From positions 1-64,000 of the forward strand of contig JAAYVN010000078.1 in assembly GCA_012517155.1 (NCBI GenBank): a DNA stretch of 64,000 bases, written 5' to 3'. The notes under the pieces were generated by a model. That model searched no databases, had not been told where the DNA came from, and saw nothing but the letters and a program-made list of their open reading frames with translations. Shown one piece after another: positions 53,385-61,941 of the stretch (positions are counted from its first letter, which is position 1; the number at the start of each line of letters is the position of its first letter). A program made the position numbers and the translations under genes. The DNA comes from Ignavibacteriales bacterium (GTDB lineage Bacteria; Bacteroidota; Ignavibacteria; Ignavibacteriales; Ignavibacteriaceae).

Positions 53385-54047
53385 ATGTTTAGACTTACTT
53401 TACTTATCCTTATTTCCGTTTCTCACATCGCTTGCACATCCGTAGAAGGTTATTTCCTTTCAGAGTCAAAACCGGATTCTCACGTCCTAATTAAAAATAC
53501 TCCTGAAAGCGGTTACTCATTATCTTCTCGCTATGATGATAAAATTATTTCCAAAATTATCAAGCAGGCTAAATTCGATATCTATAATCGTCTTATTTAC
53601 AAAAATCCGGATGCGTGGATTGATAAAATAATCTCGGTCTCTGGTTTCATTGTTGAAAAACCACTGTTCGATCTGGATTCTCGTTTCTTTCAGATTAGTG
53701 GTACTATAGGCAATACTCCAATGGGCGATCATTTTAATTATATCGTTCAGGTCGACCATCCCCTCCCAACTCAGTCAAGAATAGATCAGGACGTTCAGAC
53801 AATCGTAAAAGGCGGACAGTATCGTGTATTTCTTCGCATTAAAGAGTTAAAACAATTTCTTAACGACTACGGTCAAACCACTACTCTTCCCATCGCCGAT
53901 TGCTTGATTATTTATAAATCTGATGATTTCAATTTTTCTAGCCCTATTTGGGTAACTAAATCTGCTGAGGTTCTCCCTAAAGGAATTGTTGAAGTTGATT
54001 CTCTCAAATATGAATTCCCTAAGAGTGATTCCTTAGAAAAGAAATAG
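53385..54047 (+). CDS. Lipoprotein of unknown function in the DUF362-polyferredoxin operon
   Basis: A lipoprotein signal ends SHIAC, with the lipidated Cys at residue 17. The 203-residue mature part has no family I recognise; strands such as IISVSGFIVEKPLFD, FFQISGTIGN and QYRVFLRIKELKQFLND suggest a beta-rich fold, possibly an OB-like domain. The gene starts one base after the DUF362 stop and ends directly at the ATG of the polyferredoxin gene. It may be the structural partner of the redox module. Confidence 0.75.
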   Translation: MFRLTLLILISVSHIACTSVEGYFLSESKPDSHVLIKNTPESGYSLSSRYDDKIISKIIKQAKFDIYNRLIYKNPDAWIDKIISVSGFIVEKPLFDLDSRFFQISGTIGNTPMGDHFNYIVQVDHPLPTQSRIDQDVQTIVKGGQYRVFLRIKELKQFLNDYGQTTTLPIADCLIIYKSDDFNFSSPIWVTKSAEVLPKGIVEVDSLKYEFPKSDSLEKK

Positions 54048-55613
54048 ATGTCGTTCAAATTAGTCAAGTTTGCTAGAGTCCTTATATCTCTTCTCTTTCT
54101 TATCGGTATCTCTGCTCTGTTTTTGGATATCAAGGGCTATTTTTACCCCTCGGTTTCTAAATCTGTTCTCTTTTTTCAGTTTACTCCCTCATTGATTGAT
54201 TTTATTCTCACTCTTTCTTTCTCCGCTGTAGGCTTTCTGATTGTCTTGATTCTTACTTTTCTTTTCGGTAGGGTTTACTGTTCTTTCTTGTGTCCTTTGG
54301 GAACTTTTCAGGATCTTTTCATATTCGTAAAAAATAAGATTAGTAGGAAAAAAAAATATTCCTATTCCAAACCCTTTAATAAAACAAGATACTTCTTCCT
54401 GAGTTTTACACTTCTGTTTTTACTTTTTAATAGTTTTTTCTTTATTTTACTTCTGGATCCTTATAGCGCATTTGGACGTATTGCAAATAACCTGTTCCGG
54501 CCACTCATCATCTTTGCGAATAATATCGTCTCCTCAACTCTTTCAGGTTTTGATATCTACTCTGTTTATCCATACGATTATAAAGGTTTTAATCCCTTGA
54601 CTTTTGGACTTGCTCTGCTCACCCTTCTTATTGTTGGATTTATGAGTTTTAAGTGGGGGCGACTCTGGTGTAATTCTGTATGCCCTGTTGGTACTCTGCT
54701 TGGACTTCTTTCTAAATTCTCTCTGTTCCGTTATTCAATTAGGACCGAAGATTGTAAAAATTGTGGATTGTGTGAATGGTCTTGCAAAGCAAATTGTATC
54801 GATAGCAAGGATATGACGATTGATATGTCAAGGTGTGTGGGTTGTTTTAATTGCATGACAGTTTGCTCTTCTGGTGGTGTGGTCCTTCGAAGTTACTTTG
54901 GTAAAGAAATTCGGGGATATAAACCTCGTAAAATCAACGCTTCTAAAAGAAAGTTCCTTTCTGAATTATTTGCTTTCTCTGCATCTGCTGTCTCTTTAGG
55001 ATTTTTCCAGAAAATCCCATTGATTACTAAAGACTCAACAATACCTGAAAACCGTAAAGTGCCGGTCGCTCCTCCCGGTGCTTTGAGTATTAATAGATTT
55101 AATATGAGTTGCACTGGTTGCAACTTGTGCGTAGCTGCTTGTCCTACTCAGGTTCTTCAACCAGCTTTTCTTGAATATGGAATTATGAATATGTTCCAGC
55201 CTCGGATGGATTATATTCGAAGCTTTTGTAATTTTGACTGTACAATCTGTACCGATATCTGCCCAACCGGTGCTCTTCAACCTCTTTCTCTGGAAAAGAA
55301 AAAACTTCTGCAACTTGGTGTCGCTAAACTAATTAAGGATAATTGTATCGTCTTTACTCAGGAAACTGAGTGCGGAGCTTGCTCTGAGCATTGTCCCACC
55401 AAGGCTGTTAATATGGTTCCTTACAAAAAAATCGCAGCTCCTGAAATTAAAGAAGAATACTGCATTGGTTGTGGTGCTTGCGAAAAAGCTTGCCCAACAA
55501 AACCATTTAAGGCGATTTATGTTTTAGGTAATTACACTCATAAAACAGCAGTTAAAAATCTTTCTAAACCCAAACAACCGGTAATGAAGGAAACAGACGA
55601 TTTCCCATTTTAA
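54048..55613 (+). CDS. Membrane polyferredoxin (NapH/CcoG-like, multiple 4Fe-4S clusters)
   Basis: 521 residues. N-terminal membrane helices (about 10-26, 57-75, 113-137 and 183-200) carry two NapH-type CxxxCP motifs, CSFLCP and CNSVCP, on the cytoplasmic side. Ferredoxin motifs follow: CKNCGLCEWSC, CVGCFNCMTVC, then after a hydrophobic segment CTGCNLCVAACP, CNFDCTICTDICP, CGACSEHCP and CIGCGACEKACP. The C-terminal half begins near a Tat-like KRKFLSELFAFSASAVSLGFF stretch (residues ~302-322), so it may lie outside the membrane. The protein would carry electrons between the quinone pool or cytoplasm and the exported DUF362 protein. The donor and acceptor are not known. Confidence 0.88.
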   Translation: MSFKLVKFARVLISLLFLIGISALFLDIKGYFYPSVSKSVLFFQFTPSLIDFILTLSFSAVGFLIVLILTFLFGRVYCSFLCPLGTFQDLFIFVKNKISRKKKYSYSKPFNKTRYFFLSFTLLFLLFNSFFFILLLDPYSAFGRIANNLFRPLIIFANNIVSSTLSGFDIYSVYPYDYKGFNPLTFGLALLTLLIVGFMSFKWGRLWCNSVCPVGTLLGLLSKFSLFRYSIRTEDCKNCGLCEWSCKANCIDSKDMTIDMSRCVGCFNCMTVCSSGGVVLRSYFGKEIRGYKPRKINASKRKFLSELFAFSASAVSLGFFQKIPLITKDSTIPENRKVPVAPPGALSINRFNMSCTGCNLCVAACPTQVLQPAFLEYGIMNMFQPRMDYIRSFCNFDCTICTDICPTGALQPLSLEKKKLLQLGVAKLIKDNCIVFTQETECGACSEHCPTKAVNMVPYKKIAAPEIKEEYCIGCGACEKACPTKPFKAIYVLGNYTHKTAVKNLSKPKQPVMKETDDFPF

Positions 55614-55631
55614 CTCTTTAATAGGATATAT

Positions 55632-56903
55632 ATGGAATACATAAATTACGGAGAATTCGTTTATAAAAACGATGAACTCTACTGTGAGGATATACCTGTT
55701 TCACAAATTATCAGAAATGTCGGTACCCCCGCATATATTTATAGCAAAAAATATATTACAAGAAAATATCTGAGTTTCTCGGATGCATTTAAAGAAGTGG
55801 ATCATAAGATTTTTTATGCGGTTAAGTCAAATTCTAATCTGAGCATTCTTAAAATTTTTGCCGGTCTCGGAAGTTATTTCGATGCAAATTCCATCGGCGA
55901 AATCGAAAGAGTGGAACGTGCAGGAGTTTCTCCTTCAAGAATTGGTTTTAGCGGTGTTGGTAAAACCGAAGAGGAGATAGAATTTGCTCTGAGTAATGAA
56001 ATTCTTGTTTTTAAAAGTGAATCTGAGGAGGAAATAATCCTCATTGATCAAATCGCAGGCAGGCTCAATAAAAAAGCACTTGTCTCTGTTCGCGTTAATC
56101 CTGATGTTGATCCACACACTCATCCCTATATTTCAACCGGTCTTGCGGAAAATAAATTTGGTATTAATGCTGCTGATTCGCTTGATGTCTTTCGGAGATG
56201 TTCAAGATTAAAAAATGTTATTCTCGATGGTATAGATATGCATATTGGTTCTCAGATAAATAATCCGGAACCCTTCGTTGAAGCCGTTAGTAAACTTTCA
56301 GAGATCTTTTTTACTCTTAAGGGGGAAGAAATAAATCTGAAACACGTCGATGTTGGTGGCGGATTTGGTATTAAATACAAAACAGAAATTCCTCTTAATA
56401 TAATTGCTACTGCAAATAAACTGATTCCTTTATTTAAAAAACTCGATTGTGAAATTTATTTTGAGCCGGGTCGTTTCCTTACTGCAAATTCTGGCATCCT
56501 GGTCTCAAAAGTTCTTTACTCGAAGAAAAATATGAACAAACATTTCATTATAGTGGATGCTGCTATGAACGACCTGATTCGTCCAAGTTTGTACGATGCT
56601 TATCACTATATCCAACCCCTGATGGTTCTTAATGGGAAAAAGGATATCTATGCAAACATTGTCGGCCCTGTTTGTGAAAGTGGGGATTTCTTTGCTAAGG
56701 AACGGGTATTCCCTCTAATGAGTAGAAATGATTTGATAGCCATTATGTCAGCCGGATCTTACGGTATGGTTATGTCATCTAATTACAATGCTAGACTTCG
56801 TCCCGCAGAGGTTCTGGTTGATAACCATTCTTTTAGCATAATTCGTAGCAGGGAAACTATCCGTCATATGCTTTACGATGAAGAGGAATTATTAAAAGGT
56901 TGA
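55632..56903 (+). CDS. lysA: Diaminopimelate decarboxylase
   Basis: The last step of lysine synthesis, meso-diaminopimelate to lysine, PLP-dependent. The PLP lysine is K65 in FYAVKSNSN, then DANSIGEIERVERAG, HTHPYISTGLAENKFGI, DMHIGSQINNPEPF, VDVGGGFGI, FEPGRFLTANSG and PVCESGDFFAKER (the cysteine of the active site) and SAGSYGMVMSSNYN. The length of 423 is standard. AGGA lies near the ATG. Only four bases separate its end from the converging DUF192 gene. Confidence 0.97.
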   Translation: MEYINYGEFVYKNDELYCEDIPVSQIIRNVGTPAYIYSKKYITRKYLSFSDAFKEVDHKIFYAVKSNSNLSILKIFAGLGSYFDANSIGEIERVERAGVSPSRIGFSGVGKTEEEIEFALSNEILVFKSESEEEIILIDQIAGRLNKKALVSVRVNPDVDPHTHPYISTGLAENKFGINAADSLDVFRRCSRLKNVILDGIDMHIGSQINNPEPFVEAVSKLSEIFFTLKGEEINLKHVDVGGGFGIKYKTEIPLNIIATANKLIPLFKKLDCEIYFEPGRFLTANSGILVSKVLYSKKNMNKHFIIVDAAMNDLIRPSLYDAYHYIQPLMVLNGKKDIYANIVGPVCESGDFFAKERVFPLMSRNDLIAIMSAGSYGMVMSSNYNARLRPAEVLVDNHSFSIIRSRETIRHMLYDEEELLKG

Positions 56904-56907
56904 TTAT

Positions 56908-57456
56908 TTATCGTTTGAAGTCTATTGAATCCCCCTCCTTTATCCCGTATTTGGTTGTAAATCCACCAACAACTTCTACCACATATTTCGCTGGCAATAT
57001 CGAGGGATATGATTGGTCACTTAATGTCTTGGTGTTCTTCTGGATCATAACTATTTTCTTCTCCCCGCTGACAAATATCATATCGAGAGGTATGTACGTA
57101 TTCCTCATCCAGAATGATCTCGGTTCTTCGTTTGGGAATATGAATAACATGGACTCTGTCTCTTTCATGCTTTTTCTGAACATTAGTCCCAATTGAGTGT
57201 CGTATTCAGTATCCGCAACTTCCATATCTATAGTTTTGATTTCTTTTCCCTCTGTGGATAGAAAAGAAATTGTTCCTTCTTTCTTGAAAATGTATTCGTT
57301 TTCCGTTATGTTGGTTTTCATTAATCCTCTGATTACAAAAAAAAGTATTATTGCGATGCCAATAGCGGTTGCTATATATATATTCTTTTTGCTCTTTGTG
57401 GTCTTGTTGGATTCCGATTGATTTTTTCTGTTCTTTTTTATCTGTTTCTGGCTCAT
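56908..57456 (-). CDS. DUF192 protein with N-terminal membrane anchor
   Basis: A basic N-terminus (MSQKQIKKNRKNQSES) is followed by one membrane helix at about 26-46 and a DUF192 domain (about 75-180): ADTEYDTQLGLMFRKSM, MLFIFPNEEPRSFWMRNTYIPLDMIFV and the end GIKEGDSIDF. The family has a small beta fold with unknown role, sometimes near copper or secretion genes. The length of 182 is normal. The gene is read towards lysA. Confidence 0.93.
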   Translation of the reverse strand: MSQKQIKKNRKNQSESNKTTKSKKNIYIATAIGIAIILFFVIRGLMKTNITENEYIFKKEGTISFLSTEGKEIKTIDMEVADTEYDTQLGLMFRKSMKETESMLFIFPNEEPRSFWMRNTYIPLDMIFVSGEKKIVMIQKNTKTLSDQSYPSILPAKYVVEVVGGFTTKYGIKEGDSIDFKR

Positions 57457-57615
57457 CTTATTCGAAATTTGTGAAAATTACCTGTCAATAATAATAAATT
57501 CTTCCTAATTCTCTTAATCAATATTTCATCCTACTGGCTTTAAATCTTTACTGCTTTTATATCTCCTTTCATTTTAATAGATTAACGTAAACAATTATTA
57601 AAAATTTGCACTTTT

Positions 57616-58347
57616 ATGTCACAATTTGAACTCGGGTATCTCCTTACTCAAAATATTGAAATTTTAAAAAGAAATAAGGTTAAGGTTATTTTTCTGTATC
57701 TTTTTTTCGTTCTGTATCTGAGTTTACCTGCATTCCAAATTCCTCTTCTCGAATTTCAAAATAGGCGTTTTTCTAGTCTTATGGAGCAAAGGGCGTATGA
57801 AAATTATCTCCTCTTTTATCCTCGGCAGGATTGGATCTCTCTTGGTGATATTAACCCTTTACTCTTGAAAGGGATTATCTCAATGGAGGATGGTAATTTC
57901 TTCACACATAGGGGAGTGGATTGGAAAGAACTTAATGCATCAATCGCTCTAAACAAACGGATTAAACGTAGCAAGCGTGGTGGTAGTACAATCACAATGC
58001 AACTCGCAAAGAACCTTTTTCTTACTTCAAATAAAAGTGTTATACGAAAAGCCAAAGAGATTTTATTAACCTTCCGTATTGAAAAAGAGGTATCAAAAAA
58101 AGCAATTCTTGAAAATTATGTGAATATAATTGAGTGGGGTGATGGTATCTTTGGAATTGGTAAGGCTTCTGATATTTTTTTCAATAAGGAACCAGGGGAA
58201 TTATCTCGTAATGAGTGTACTCGCTTGGCTGCGGTTATTCCCGCACCTCTGAAGTATCCTCCCAATCTTAATTCTCGATATGTCGGACGTCGATCTTCTC
58301 TTATTAATGGCCGCTTAAATAATATTTCTCTGGATGCCCTTAAGTGA
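57616..58347 (+). CDS. mtgA: Monofunctional peptidoglycan glycosyltransferase
   Basis: Polymerises lipid II into glycan chains. One membrane helix (about 23-42) is followed by a GT51 domain: catalytic E91 in SMEDGNFFTHRGVDW, GGSTITMQLAKNLFL near 122, RKAKEILLTFRIE and the C-terminal ENYVNIIEWG and AAVIPAP. No transpeptidase part follows, so it is the single-function form (243 residues). A TTTGCAC element shortly before the ATG may be part of the promoter. The AlbA_2 gene starts on the stop of mtgA (GTGA), so its translation should be coupled. Confidence 0.93.
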   Translation: MSQFELGYLLTQNIEILKRNKVKVIFLYLFFVLYLSLPAFQIPLLEFQNRRFSSLMEQRAYENYLLFYPRQDWISLGDINPLLLKGIISMEDGNFFTHRGVDWKELNASIALNKRIKRSKRGGSTITMQLAKNLFLTSNKSVIRKAKEILLTFRIEKEVSKKAILENYVNIIEWGDGIFGIGKASDIFFNKEPGELSRNECTRLAAVIPAPLKYPPNLNSRYVGRRSSLINGRLNNISLDALK

Positions 58348-59003
58348 AACGTAAAGAACTTATCGAACTTATTGAAAAAGGGGAGACTCTGAATTGTGAG
58401 TATAAACTTCATTTCTCCTCTCATGAGAAAATGGCTAAAGAGATAATCGCTTTTGCTAATACATCTGGAGGTACTTTAATTCTTGGTGTGGACGATGATC
58501 GCCGTATTATTGGCGTGGAAAGTGAAAAAACCGAGACGGAACTTGTACTCGATACAGTAAATAATTATTGCAATCCGCCTGTTGAAGTCACTTTCGAATA
58601 CTTCGATATCAAAGGGAAAGAAATTGTGGTAGTCTCCGTTCCCGAATCAAAAAATAAACCCCATCGTATTCAGGATTTTAAAGTAGAACTCGATATCCGC
58701 ACTGCTCAGGTGTATGTTCGCATTAATGATAAGAGCGTACCAGCGGGTAAAGAGATGATACGTGTCCTTCGCTCCCATTCTTCTGGTCCGCCCCTCAAAA
58801 AATACTCTATCGGAAGTATCGAGAAGATAATTTTTAAGTTACTTGAAACCACTGACTCAATTACCGTTAAGGATTTGTCACATGCTGCAAATATCTCCCA
58901 ACGTCGTGCTTCCCGTAGTCTTGTGAATCTTGTTCGGGCAGACCTTCTTCTTATTCACACAAATAATAACGGTGTAGATTATTTTACCATGCGGAAAATG
59001 TGA
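58344..59003 (+). CDS. AlbA_2/Schlafen-type DNA- or RNA-binding regulator with C-terminal winged helix
   Basis: Starts at GTG that overlaps the mtgA stop. Residues 1-~140 are the AlbA_2 domain: ETLNCEYKLHFSSHEKMAKEI, AFANTSGGTLILGVDDDRRIIGV, IVVVSVPESKNKPHRI and VYVRINDKSVPAGKEMI. Residues ~155-219 look like a helix-turn-helix of the winged kind (ITVKDLSHAANISQRRASRSL). The length of 219 is on the short side. It may bind nucleic acid and control the operon; such proteins are often next to transport and defence genes, but no defence gene is near. Confidence 0.85.
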   Translation: MKRKELIELIEKGETLNCEYKLHFSSHEKMAKEIIAFANTSGGTLILGVDDDRRIIGVESEKTETELVLDTVNNYCNPPVEVTFEYFDIKGKEIVVVSVPESKNKPHRIQDFKVELDIRTAQVYVRINDKSVPAGKEMIRVLRSHSSGPPLKKYSIGSIEKIIFKLLETTDSITVKDLSHAANISQRRASRSLVNLVRADLLLIHTNNNGVDYFTMRKM

Positions 59004-59007
59004 TTAT

Positions 59008-60276
59008 ATGAAAAACATTGTATTGATACTCCTTCTTATCACCTCTCTGATATCTTTTCACGGTTGTAATAATCCTAAAGATGAAAATACTATTGAGTTT
59101 TGGACGCTTCAGCTTAGTCCGGTTTTCGATGACTATTTTCATTCATTGATTAAAGAATACGAGGCGCATAATCCTGACATTAAAATCCGTTGGATTGATA
59201 TCCCATATGATGCGGCAATTCAAAAACTCCTCGCTTCTCTTGCTGCAGGTAATCCTCCTGATGTTGTCAATCTCTCGGCAGACTTCCTTGCAAAGTTTGC
59301 GGCTCTGAATGCGCTTGAGGTTTTAACCACTCATATTCCGGCTGACAGTCTTAGACAAATCTATCTTTCCAATGCACTTGAGGCGTGCACTTTCCGCAAT
59401 CAAACGGTTGCTCTGCCATGGTATCTGAACACTTATGCTCTGATATACAATAAAAAATTAATAACTCAGGCTGGTTTCTCACCCTCCGATATTCCTTCAA
59501 CTTTCTCGGAGCTTACTGAATTTCTGAGAGAGTATAAAAATCGCACTGGTAACTACGCACTCTTCTGGAATATCGGTAAGGATAGCTACCTCCCGATGAT
59601 GCTGGGCTCCGAAGGAATAAAAATGGTTAATTCGGATATTACCCGTGCACTCTTTAATTCGCCTGAAGCCGTCTCTCTTATAAATTCTTGGATGGATCTC
59701 TATAAGCAGGGATTTCTTCCTTCCGAATCTCTGATTAATACTGGTGCTTCTATAATTGAACCGTATCAATCGGGAAGAGTTGCAATGGTTTTCACTGGTC
59801 CGGTTTTCTTAAAAAGAATTAAAGATAATGCTCCCGGTATTTATTCCTCAACAGATATAGCTCCTCCGGTTGTGGGAGTTACTGGAAAGCATGAACTTGC
59901 TGCAATGTCTGTTGCTTTAACAAAAAAATCTCGGAATAAAAAACAAGCTCTTGACTTTGCACTCTTCTTAACAAATAACCAAAATCAGCTCAACTTTTGT
60001 AAACTGGCAACCATCTTTCCTTCAACTAAGGAAGCAATGCTGGATCCTTATTTTACTTCTGGGGATTCTACTCTCGAAACTAAAGCAAGATTAATGGGAG
60101 CACGCTTGCTCCCTAAAGCCACAAGATTACGTTACTATCTTCAACATCCTAAATTCGATATTCTTAGGGATATTTTTGACGAATCTATCCAGTCTATAGG
60201 ACTTGGTAATGTTCCGGTAAAAAAGGCTCTTGATCTTGCTGTACGCGAATGGAATATTATTCTGGGGGATCAATGA
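59008..60276 (+). CDS. Sugar ABC transporter substrate-binding lipoprotein (family 1)
   Basis: A lipoprotein signal ends SFHGC, with lipidated Cys at residue 20. The rest is an SBP_bac_1-like fold: IEFWTLQLSP, AAGNPPDVVNLSADFLAKFA, NQTVALPWYLNTYALIYNKKL and GRVAMVFTGPVFLKRIK. The length of 422 is usual. It precedes two MalF/MalG-type permease genes with an overlapping start. The ligand is not clear; family members bind mono- or oligosaccharides. It would stay bound to the inner membrane. Confidence 0.92.
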   Translation: MKNIVLILLLITSLISFHGCNNPKDENTIEFWTLQLSPVFDDYFHSLIKEYEAHNPDIKIRWIDIPYDAAIQKLLASLAAGNPPDVVNLSADFLAKFAALNALEVLTTHIPADSLRQIYLSNALEACTFRNQTVALPWYLNTYALIYNKKLITQAGFSPSDIPSTFSELTEFLREYKNRTGNYALFWNIGKDSYLPMMLGSEGIKMVNSDITRALFNSPEAVSLINSWMDLYKQGFLPSESLINTGASIIEPYQSGRVAMVFTGPVFLKRIKDNAPGIYSSTDIAPPVVGVTGKHELAAMSVALTKKSRNKKQALDFALFLTNNQNQLNFCKLATIFPSTKEAMLDPYFTSGDSTLETKARLMGARLLPKATRLRYYLQHPKFDILRDIFDESIQSIGLGNVPVKKALDLAVREWNIILGDQ

Positions 60277-61133
60277 GTCTTCTGAAATCAAACAAAGGCT
60301 TTCTCTTTGTTTTCCCGGCTCTCATTTTTCTTCTTCTTTTTGCCTTCATCCCATTTGTTAGAATTGTGATTTATAGCTTCATGGACTATAATCTTATGAA
60401 TGATGGAAATTTCATCGGACTCTCTAATTACTCTCGCTTATTTCAGGACCATGTTTTTTGGATGACTCTACTAAACTCTTTCCTTTTTATTCTTGCTACT
60501 CCTGTGATAATTATAATATCCCTTACCTTGGCTCTTTTTCTGCGGGATGCTTCTGCACGGAATTCTTTTTTACGGTCAATCTACTTCTTTCCCGTAATCA
60601 CACCGGTTGTTATAGCAGGTATTATCTGGAGATGGATCCTCTCGGAGGATTATGGTATTATGAATTATCTCCTTTCTCTTTTGGGAATGGAAAATGTTCA
60701 ATGGCTTACTCTCTACCCGGTTAATCTTTTTAGTGTAATGTTACTTACAGTTTGGAGAGGATTTGGTTATTATATGATGATTTTTCTCGCTGGACTTATG
60801 ATAATTCCAAAGGAACTTGAGGAGTCTGCATTGCTCGATGGAGCAGGCCCTCTCCGTCGTGTTATTGACATCATAATTCCGCAACTTAAACCTGTAATTA
60901 TTTTTGTATTTGTGATTTCCTCAAGTGCTGCTATAAAAATATTTACCGAAATTTATATACTAATTCCTGGTACACCTATGGGGAATAAAAGCATAGTTTC
61001 TTTTCTCTTCCGCGAAGCTTTCGAGCGCTTTGAATTTGGTCTTAGTTCTGCTGCTGGAGTAATCTTGTTTCTTATATCTCTCGGGTTTGCTTTCATGAAT
61101 ATTAGATTCTTGGAGAAAAAATGGGACACTTAA
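60273..61133 (+). CDS. Sugar ABC transporter permease, MalF/UgpA-type
   Basis: Six membrane segments and the EAA loop IPKELEESALLDGAGPLRRVIDIIIPQLKP (positions ~181-210) that touches the ATPase. I start at ATG 60273 (MSLLKSNK), which overlaps the stop of the binding-protein gene and has GGGGG just before it. A longer frame from 60249 lies inside the previous gene. The length of 286 is normal. It is expected to pair with the next permease. Confidence 0.92.
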   Translation: MSLLKSNKGFLFVFPALIFLLLFAFIPFVRIVIYSFMDYNLMNDGNFIGLSNYSRLFQDHVFWMTLLNSFLFILATPVIIIISLTLALFLRDASARNSFLRSIYFFPVITPVVIAGIIWRWILSEDYGIMNYLLSLLGMENVQWLTLYPVNLFSVMLLTVWRGFGYYMMIFLAGLMIIPKELEESALLDGAGPLRRVIDIIIPQLKPVIIFVFVISSSAAIKIFTEIYILIPGTPMGNKSIVSFLFREAFERFEFGLSSAAGVILFLISLGFAFMNIRFLEKKWDT

Positions 61134-61939
61134 CAACGCGTCTTTTTAGGCTTTTTCTCCTTCTCTTTTTCGCTCTGATTGCTGTCTTCCCGTTTCTCTG
61201 GCTGCTTTCAACTTCACTTAAGGGTAGCGAGGAACTTTTTGCATTTCCACCTGATCTGATCCCTCAAACTCTTAACTTCGAGAACTACTCTGGTGCTTTT
61301 AATAGTGTTCCGTTTGGCGACTATTTTATAAATAGCTTTATTATTGTCTCTGTTACTGTGATGCTTAATTTACTGATTTCCTCTCTTGCTGGTTATGGGC
61401 TTGCACGATTCTCATTTAAGGGTAGGGAACTCATCTTTTTATTGATAGTCGCTTCTCTGATGATCCCAAAAGAGATTATAATCATCCCTCTTTATGTATC
61501 GATCTTAAAACTCAATCTTGCAGACTCTCTTGTTGGTGTTATTATCCCTTTCGCAGTTGAAGGTTTTGCCATTTATATGATGAGACAAGCTTTTCTTTCA
61601 ATTCCGAAAGAAATCGAGGAAGCTGCTGTTATGGATGGATGCGGTTTCTTTAAGATGTGGTGGACTGTCATGCTTCCTATGACTAAACCTACTCTTATTA
61701 CACTGGCTATTTTCACTTTCATTGGAACTTGGGGGGATTTTCTCTGGCCTCTCATTGTTCTTAAAAGTCCGGAGAATTACACACTGCAGGTTGGTTTGAG
61801 TTATATGATGGGTACTTTTGTAAATAATTACAGGTATGTCGCGGCGGGATCAGTGATTGCAATCATACCTGTCTTAATTCTCTTCCTCGCTTCTCAGAAA
61901 CACTTTCAGCGAGGTTTGTTTATGGGAAGTGGGAAATAA
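61121..61939 (+). CDS. Sugar ABC transporter permease, MalG/UgpE-type
   Basis: Six membrane segments with the MalG-type hallmarks LLSTSLKGSEELFAFPPDL, SLAGYGLARFSFKGR, and the EAA loop IPKEIEEAAVMDGCGFFKMWW followed by LPMTKPTLIT. The length of 272 is normal. Its start overlaps the upstream permease by 13 bases. No ATPase gene follows; a shared MsmK-like ATPase elsewhere in the genome would be needed. The gene ends two bases before the converging GHL10 gene. Confidence 0.93.
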   Translation: MGHLTTRLFRLFLLLFFALIAVFPFLWLLSTSLKGSEELFAFPPDLIPQTLNFENYSGAFNSVPFGDYFINSFIIVSVTVMLNLLISSLAGYGLARFSFKGRELIFLLIVASLMIPKEIIIIPLYVSILKLNLADSLVGVIIPFAVEGFAIYMMRQAFLSIPKEIEEAAVMDGCGFFKMWWTVMLPMTKPTLITLAIFTFIGTWGDFLWPLIVLKSPENYTLQVGLSYMMGTFVNNYRYVAAGSVIAIIPVLILFLASQKHFQRGLFMGSGK

Positions 61940-61941
61940 CT

